DNA of 64,000 bases, taken from assembly GCA_965115815.1 (NCBI GenBank), contig OZ220465.1, positions 2,790,001 to 2,854,000 of the forward strand. Reading direction: 5' to 3'. Made by a program: the position numbers and the translations under genes. Under the pieces are notes generated by a model. That model was not told the DNA's origin. It searched no databases and worked only from the letters and a program-made list of their open reading frames with translations. The stretch is from VXPW01 sp965115815 (GTDB lineage: Bacteria > Pseudomonadota > Alphaproteobacteria > TMED109). Positions within the stretch are counted from its first letter, which is position 1. Each line of letters opens with the position of its first letter. Of the stretch, positions 59,098-64,000 are shown one piece after another.

Positions 59098-61527
59098 CTG
59101 CCTATGACTCACATTGTTTATCTGGACGTAAGCGCTGGTACAGCCCGCTGGACTGATCCAGCTTCAACAGACGTTCGTAGGTTTGAGCCATCGTCGCCAG
59201 CTGAGTGTACCCTCGCCAGATCACTGTGGGGCCGGGCGCGGGGTCGTTGCGACGGTTGAGATAGCCTCCGAGGATCGCCATGGTGTGCACGGCGGTTCCT
59301 AGGTTGTCGGGTCGGCACGGAAGCTTGCGCTCAAGGGCGAAATCCTTGAGCACCAGGATTTCCGTCGTGCAGAACAGGACCTCGGCGGGCAGTTCGGGGG
59401 TTTCCCGTCCGAGCATGACCATGGCGAAGAGTCGCCAAGCGATCACGGCCTTGATCGTGACCGCCCGTTCGATCCGGTGTCCTTCCCGGTGGTTGAGGAA
59501 TTCCGCCTTGCATCCGCTTTTCAGGACCCGGTGCCAATCCTCGATCCGCCAGCGCAGGCGGTACCGTTCCAGCACCCGCCGCGCCTCCTTCCGGGTCGAT
59601 ACCGGCAGACTGGTGAGCAGGATCCAATTCAGGGGCTCCACGCCGTCCGGCGGATCTTCTTCGGTCACGCGGACCGCCGTCATGGGCACGGGGTCGTGCG
59701 CGCCGGTTCCGTTCCCGGGAGGAGGCAGGTCGAAGCGCCGGAACTGCAGGGATACCTTGGCGACCCGCGCTTCCCGCAACGCCTTGGCCTTCTGGGTACG
59801 GGTGGAGGTGCGGGCCGACGGGCGGGCGATTTCGATCTCCAGGGATCCGGCCGAGGGTTCCGCGGCCCGTGGCTCGAAGAGCTTCTCTTCGTCCTTGCCC
59901 AGGGACCGGTTGGGGCGGGCCCGGACCCGAAGATCGACGTTGCCCAGCCGCTGCCGCTCGGCGAACAGGGCGAAGAAATCCGCCTCCCGATCAAGTACGG
60001 AGACGACCCGCACGCCGTCCGGAACCCGCTCCGAGGTGTCTCGCAAGCCCCGCATCCAGCGGGCGGATTTCCGTTTTTCGAACGGCTTGCCCTTCTCGGC
60101 CCGGCCGTCCGGTGCGTCGTATTCGATGCGGGGGACGCCAAGGGGAATGCCGGTGTCCGCGTCGACCGCCAGCGTGGAATGCAGGTGCAGACCCCGGGTG
60201 CCCGACGCGTTCCGGTTGCGGCCGATGAGACCGAGCTCGCCGCACTTCGGATGGGTCGCGAAGTTGAGGTCCGATCCGTCCTGGATCCTCAGAACGGTCG
60301 TGCAGGAGGCCATGCGCCGGCGGGTGCGCTCCCGGTGCGGAGCCAGAAGGGCCTCCGGTGGGACCGCCGACGCGGCCGGCGGGTCGATCCTCCGGTAGTA
60401 CCCGGTGACCAAGGCCCGCTGACCCTGAGCGGCGGCCGGGAACGATGCGCCGGGCTGATCGGCCATCCGGGACGCACTCGTAACCAACCGGCGGCTGAGC
60501 CGACGGTCCCCCAGCGGAGCTCCGCCGAACTCGTTCGCGGTCCCGCTCCCCCGCTCCCGTCCGTCGGCCGGACCCAAGGCCTCCACTGCCGTCGACGCCA
60601 CGCCCAGGATCCGGCGCCAGTCGCTCCGCAGCGGACGCATCCCCACCGCCTTGACCGACCGCCGCGCCTGCCCGGGGCGGGCGAACCGCCCCCGCCCGGT
60701 GGTCTCTCCCACCCGCTCCCAGCCGGCGGCGGCAAACACGGCGCCCGCATGGGTTTCCGGATCCACGAAGGTTTCGACCCGCAGGGGACGATACCCGTAC
60801 CGGGCCTCGATCTCGTCGGGCAGCCGGGCCAGCACCCTCCCCAGCACCCGGGAGCCCAGGTTCCGGCAGCGCACCGACGGTCGGATCAGGAACCGGCTCC
60901 GACCGATCACCGCGTGGTTCAGGTGTTGCGATCGCGTGGTCTCGTCCCACCCGATCCATCGGTCCCGGGAAGCCAGGCGCAAGGCCGGCGCCGCAAAGCC
61001 CAAGGCCCCCAGGATGCCGTGCTCCGACCGAACCCGATACCGGAGTTGGGCGCCCACATGCCGCACCGCCCCGCACGGATGCTCCCGAAACATCAGCTCG
61101 TTCCAGATCCGCCGGTCCGCCTCCCCGGTCACCGGCACCAGGCGCAGGTCGTGCAGCGCACCCGCTTCCGGAGGCACCGCCGACGGCACCGGAACTCCAG
61201 CGCCCAGCCGCCGGAGAGCACCCCCACCCAGGCCCCGGCGGGGCGGAGGCAACTGCACCTGCCGGGTGGGCTCCAGATCTTCCAATACCGCTTGGCAACT
61301 GCGCGCGCGCCAGCGACCCCGCGCGTCGATCAGGCGAAACTCCCGACACACCCGACGGACCCCAGCCCGACGGCTGGCCGGCGGCTCCCGGGACAGAAGC
61401 GCCTGCAGCCGGCGCAGATGCGCCGGCTGTCTCAAGATGCGGTGCACGGGTTCCATGGCCGACATGAGCCGCACCGTAGAGGGTCCGTGCACTCCGGTCA
61501 AGCCTACTGATGTGAGTCATAGGCAGG
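59098..61527 (-). mobile_element. IS4-family element with DruA-like transposase, type 3, copy B (2430 bp)
   Basis: CTGCCTATGACTCACAT ends; the 8-bp flanks GTCGCGGC (59090-59097) and GGCGCGGC (61528-61535) differ at one base. It sits in reverse orientation inside ISAs1-type copy 2 and is the youngest layer of this stack. Confidence 0.9.
59102..61456 (-). CDS. IS4/Tn5-like transposase with N-terminal DruA-like domain, intact
   Basis: A 784-residue open frame. The N-terminal 100 residues are helical and basic; DUF4338/DruA similarity spans about 110-290 (GAQLRYRVRSEHGILGALGF, ASRDRWIGWDETTRSQHLNH, RFLIRPSVRCRNLGSRVLGR, VETFVDPETHAGAVF). The Tn5-like part has GAPLGDRRLSRRLVTSAS, first Asp in RIQDGSDLNFATH, second in VLDREADFF, and the Glu/Lys of YRLRWRIEDWHRVLKSG. 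All catalytic residues are intact, so this is a candidate active transposase. The ATG at 61456 is conserved in copy A; ATG 61465 is possible. The TAG stop lies in the terminal inverted repeat. Confidence 0.87.
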   Translation of the reverse strand: MEPVHRILRQPAHLRRLQALLSREPPASRRAGVRRVCREFRLIDARGRWRARSCQAVLEDLEPTRQVQLPPPRRGLGGGALRRLGAGVPVPSAVPPEAGALHDLRLVPVTGEADRRIWNELMFREHPCGAVRHVGAQLRYRVRSEHGILGALGFAAPALRLASRDRWIGWDETTRSQHLNHAVIGRSRFLIRPSVRCRNLGSRVLGRVLARLPDEIEARYGYRPLRVETFVDPETHAGAVFAAAGWERVGETTGRGRFARPGQARRSVKAVGMRPLRSDWRRILGVASTAVEALGPADGRERGSGTANEFGGAPLGDRRLSRRLVTSASRMADQPGASFPAAAQGQRALVTGYYRRIDPPAASAVPPEALLAPHRERTRRRMASCTTVLRIQDGSDLNFATHPKCGELGLIGRNRNASGTRGLHLHSTLAVDADTGIPLGVPRIEYDAPDGRAEKGKPFEKRKSARWMRGLRDTSERVPDGVRVVSVLDREADFFALFAERQRLGNVDLRVRARPNRSLGKDEEKLFEPRAAEPSAGSLEIEIARPSARTSTRTQKAKALREARVAKVSLQFRRFDLPPPGNGTGAHDPVPMTAVRVTEEDPPDGVEPLNWILLTSLPVSTRKEARRVLERYRLRWRIEDWHRVLKSGCKAEFLNHREGHRIERAVTIKAVIAWRLFAMVMLGRETPELPAEVLFCTTEILVLKDFALERKLPCRPDNLGTAVHTMAILGGYLNRRNDPAPGPTVIWRGYTQLATMAQTYERLLKLDQSSGLYQRLRPDKQCES

Positions 61528-62870
61528 GCGCGGCCGACCGCGCCTCGCAGGGAACCGCGGTCACTGGGTGGTCGAAAGCCATCACCCCATCCGCGATACC
61601 ACCTTCCGCGAAGACGACTCCAGGCTCCGGGCCCGCAACGCACCCGCAAACCACGCGATCCTCCACACCCTTGCCCTTGCCGTCATCCTCCACCACCAGC
61701 GGAAGCTGCCCCAGCCCTTCCACAGCTTCGCCGACGCCCGTCACCCCTATGCCGACCAGCGCAAGCAGGTCCTGCACGCCGTCACAAGACCCGGCTGACT
61801 ACGCTCACAACCCGACCGAAACCGCAAGGATCCAAGCCGGGCCACCCAACCCGGCCGGCCTCTCGCTCGCCCCGGATCCGCCGAAACGGACCCCTCGCGC
61901 CTAAATCCGCGCCGCCACCGGGCCGCAGACGTCCGCACATCGCACAATCGCAGACTCGAACGCGTCGACCCGCGCCGCGATCGAGACTCCGATCGCATCA
62001 CAGCAACAAGCATGGGATCTCCTTGACCCGGAAGGAGGCGCGGCGGGTGCGGGAACGGTACCGCCTGCGCGGGCGGATCGAGGACGGGCACCGGGTCCTG
62101 AAACGCGGATGCAAGGCGGAATTCCTCCACCACCGGGAAGGACACCGGATCGAACGGGCGGTCACCATCAAGGCCGTGATCGCCTGGCGACTCTTCGCCA
62201 TGGTCATGCTCGGACGGGAAACCCCCGAACTGCCCGCCGAGGTTCGGTTCTGCACGACGGAAATCCTGGTGCTCAAGGATTTCGCCCTTGAACGCAAGCT
62301 TTCGTGCCGACCCGACAACTTGGGAACCGCCGTGCACACCATGGCGATCCTCGGGGGCGATCTCAACCGTCGCAACGACCCCGCGCCCGGCCCCACAGTG
62401 ATCTGGCGAGGGTACACCCAGCTGGCGACGATGGCTCAAACCTACGAACGTCTGTTGAAGCTGGATCCATCCAGCGGGCTGTACCAGCGCTTACGTCCAG
62501 ATAAACAATGTGAGTCATGGGCAGGCCGCGCCAGCGGCGGGCGCGTCCGGATCGCGCCGCCCCCCAAGGAACGCCTCCAGGTACACGTCCTGCGGCGGCC
62601 GGGCCGCGACGATCGCCGGGCTCCGACCCGTCGTCGCCTTCGATCCCTACCCGGCCGCCGGCCGCCATCCACACCTCCGACGCGGTCCGCCCCGATGGCC
62701 CATCTTGGAGAGGGTCCCTCCTACAACGTCAAGCGCAGATCTCCGGCGGAGGGAAACGGCAGCCCACGGAACCCGCTCCACCGGACCGCACGGCGGACCC
62801 GCGACGTCCCGCGCGGGGTGCCCGGTCGCGTTGCGGACCCTGCACCATTCACGCGCGCGATTTCCAGCGC

Positions 62871-62934
62871 CAGCCGCCGCCTCCCCCCGGGCCCCGAGCG
62901 CTAGCGCTCGGGGCCCGGGGGGAGGCGGCGGCTG
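62871..62934. repeat. 64-bp perfect palindrome
   Basis: Every base from 62871 to 62902 pairs with its partner from 62934 back to 62903, with no spacer; the centre reads GCGCTAGCGC. It is almost entirely G and C outside the centre. Such a sequence could extrude a cruciform, act as a strong bidirectional terminator, or mark an element end or a fold-back join. Confidence 0.95.
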
Positions 62935-62943
62935 CAGCCCATC

Positions 62944-62983
62944 CATGGTTCCTGCCATGGTGATGGTTCCTGCCATGGTGAAG
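62944..62983 (+). repeat. Short tandem direct repeat
   Basis: ATGGTTCCTGCCATGGTG occurs twice in a row just after the palindrome. It encodes nothing recognisable and may belong to the terminal region of the IS110-type element. Confidence 0.6.
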
Positions 62984-63085
62984 GCCCCGTTCCTCGTGCA
63001 CGGGACGGGCCTCCGGATCGGGAGCAACCCAACGACCCCTGTGCCTTAGAGCACCTGGGGAGGACCTGTGCCCCGATCCGAGGCC

Positions 63086-64000
63086 ATGATGGAGATCCCG
63101 TGGGAAGTTTGCGCCTCCGAGCGCCCGTGCAGGGACCGATCCGCATCCTGGTGGCCCACCAACCGCAATCCGGATTCCGAGGAACCGGAAATCAGGAATA
63201 CATGGAAGTTTTTCGTCGGCATCGACTGGGGGTCCGAGCCCCACCCAGGATGCATCCTCGACGCTTCCGGCGTCGTGCCGAGGGAGCGATCCTTCCCCCA
63301 TGGCGGAACGGGCCGGGCGCAGAGGGCGGACGGGCTGCGGACCGTCACGCCGACCGAACCGGACGCCATCGGGGTGGCCCTCGAGGTCCCGCACGGACCG
63401 GGGGTCGAGTCCCGGATGGAACGCGGTCGGGTCCTGCCTGCGATCCCCCCGAAGCCACGGGATCGCTTCCGGGACCGCGGGTCGCCGGCCGGAGCCCAGG
63501 ACGACCGCCTCGAGGCCCGGGTTCGGGCCGGAGCCCTGCGCACCGAGGGCCCGGCCTTCCGACGCATCGACCCGATCTCTCCGGCGGTCATCCGACTGCG
63601 GGAAGCATCGCGCAGGGCCCGGGATCGGACCCACCCGCGGACGCGCTGGGTCCACCGGATCCGTCCGCAACTCTGGCGGTACGACCCGCAGCTTCTCGAG
63701 CTCGAGAGCGATCTCTCGCGGGCCCGGTTCGGGGAACTTTGGGAACTCGTCCCGACCCCGGACCGAGCCCGGCGACTCCGCGCCAGTACCGGGACCCGGC
63801 TCCTGCGGCGGCATCGCGTGCGCCGCCTGCCTGCCGACACCGTCCGGAAGACGCTCCGCACACCGGCCCTTCGGGTGGCGGACGGCATCCCGGAAGCGGC
63901 CGTGGGCCCTCTCCGGGTGGGGTTCGCCCAGCTCGGCCTCGTCACCGGACCGCGGACGGAGGTGCAACCGGAGATCGACCGGCAGACGGCGGAAGAGAGG
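63086..64000 (+). CDS. IS110-family transposase, 3' end outside window
   Basis: An open frame of 305 codons reaching the right edge. The RuvC-like DEDD catalytic domain is visible: WKFFVGIDWGSEPHPG (Asp), VALEVPHGPGVESRME (Glu), SPAGAQDDRLEARVRA (two Asp). The QLWRYDPQLLELESDL and LWELVPTPDRARRLR helices precede the expected C-terminal Ser-containing domain, which lies outside. The ATG at 63086 gives a longer N-terminus than usual; the true start could be nearer 63200. IS110 elements use a bridge RNA from their non-coding ends. Confidence 0.8.
   Translation, partial: MMEIPWEVCASERPCRDRSASWWPTNRNPDSEEPEIRNTWKFFVGIDWGSEPHPGCILDASGVVPRERSFPHGGTGRAQRADGLRTVTPTEPDAIGVALEVPHGPGVESRMERGRVLPAIPPKPRDRFRDRGSPAGAQDDRLEARVRAGALRTEGPAFRRIDPISPAVIRLREASRRARDRTHPRTRWVHRIRPQLWRYDPQLLELESDLSRARFGELWELVPTPDRARRLRASTGTRLLRRHRVRRLPADTVRKTLRTPALRVADGIPEAAVGPLRVGFAQLGLVTGPRTEVQPEIDRQTAEER

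Larger units (their letters stand above)
57581..61798 (+). pseudogene. ISAs1-family DruA-fused transposase, copy 2, disrupted
   Basis: The frame runs from MERAADVFETTPEGFALRD through the DruA-like domain and the ISAs1 core without the stop seen in copy 1 (Tyr at that position) to AYGRTSVAA, where IS4-type copy B is inserted. The C-terminal WVVESHHPIRDTTFRED piece is at 61565-61798, after a 16-bp net deletion that would shift the frame. Inactive as it stands. Confidence 0.85.
57475..62025 (+). mobile_element. ISAs1-type element with DruA-like transposase, copy 2 (split)
   Basis: Same ends as copy 1, with ACCCGGAAGG duplicated at 57465-57474 and 62026-62035. It is interrupted by IS4-type copy B with its 8-bp duplication. 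The remaining 2113 bases are 16 fewer than copy 1, fully explained by one small deletion near 61545. Confidence 0.88.
55605..62520 (+). pseudogene. IS4/Tn5-like DruA-fused transposase, copy A, disrupted
   Basis: The reading frame matches copy B almost residue for residue: DruA-like part (GILGALGFAAPALRLASRDR, RVETFVDPETHAGAVFAAAG) and Tn5-like core (VLRIQDGSDLNFATH, VVSVLDREADFFARF). It has TGA at 55986-55988, which reads TGC in copy B, then is cut after VSTRK by the ISAs1-type element. The last 160 codons, with YRLRGRIEDGHRVLK, resume at 62026. The stop codon of copy B is TGG here. Confidence 0.85.
55535..62524 (+). mobile_element. IS4-family element with DruA-like transposase, type 3, copy A (split)
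   Basis: Ends CTGCCTATGACTCACAT and ATGTGAGTCATGGGCAG, with GCCGCGCC duplicated at 55527-55534 and 62525-62532. It is interrupted at 57475 by an ISAs1-type element. Without that insert and its 10-bp duplication the length is 2429, against 2430 for copy B. Confidence 0.88.
62533..63085. other. Non-coding region between elements
   Basis: It contains a segment (62589-62684) resembling 19353-19442, a 64-bp palindrome and a short direct repeat, then the approach to the IS110 gene. I recognise no gene. Confidence 0.45.

Noticed and set aside
59102..61456. Frame of about 552 codons overlapping the intact IS4-type transposase on the same strand
   Set aside because: It is an out-of-frame shadow; the in-frame product has the complete DruA-like and Tn5-like domains.
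62849..63967. 372-codon minus-strand open frame at the right edge
   Set aside because: The plus strand over the same bases encodes a clear IS110 transposase with DEDD residues; the minus frame shows no domain.

Overview
The window looks like a very GC-rich alphaproteobacterial chromosome, probably Rhodospirillales-like. The lineage is inferred from gene order: tRNA(CAT)-rpoD-dnaG-yqeY run opposite to carA-carB-greA-trxB-lysR, and rluD is followed by rpoH. The organism carries thiosulfate/sulfide oxidation genes (soxXYZA plus an FccAB/SoxEF-type pair). Roughly half of the window is insertion sequences, miniature elements and group II intron debris, as expected of a genome that has passed through an IS expansion, for example a symbiont or recently bottlenecked lineage.

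Layout. 1-0.6 kb: IS630 remnant. 1.2-16.4 kb: dense housekeeping block (enoyl-CoA hydratase, tRNA, rpoD, dnaG, yqeY, carAB, greA, trxB, LysR regulator, msrP, molybdopterin oxidoreductase). 16.6-24.5 kb: MITE copies, two tandem ORF-less group II introns, an IS5-type element, a small island (cytochrome P460, DUF3179 protein, intradiol dioxygenase) and an IS3 element stacked inside a MITE. 24.5-33.9 kb: one group II intron maturase gene cut into four pieces by three insertion sequences. 33.9-35.2 kb: second IS5 copy holding a MITE, next to a truncated ISNCY transposase. 35.4-39.3 kb: sox cluster with divergent cytochrome/flavoprotein genes. 39.6-49.3 kb: ordinary chromosome (DUF6064, Tat-exported aldo/keto reductase, CaiB-type CoA transferase, hisC, GST, tldD, M67 peptidase, rluD, rpoH). 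49.3-51.1 kb: decayed ImmA and MazEF-like genes. 51.5-64 kb: another pile of elements (ISAs1 remnant, IS3, IS66, nested MITEs, an IS4 > ISAs1 > IS4 stack, a 64-bp perfect palindrome and a partial IS110).

Most distinctive signal. Transposases of two different families (three IS4/Tn5-like types and one ISAs1 type) carry an N-terminal DUF4338/DruA-like domain fused to the DDE core. These elements insert into one another with clean target duplications. Removing the inserts restores matching lengths: the 183-bp MITE exactly, and the IS4 and ISAs1 copies to within 1 bp or one explained small deletion. The relative order of insertion can therefore be read directly.

How genes work together. carA/carB overlap and make carbamoyl phosphate; yqeY, dnaG and rpoD form a macromolecular-synthesis-type operon; SoxXA, SoxYZ and the FccB/SoxF flavoprotein with its cytochrome would oxidise reduced sulfur in the periplasm. 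No soxB or soxCD is visible, and the cluster stops at mobile-element debris downstream of soxA.
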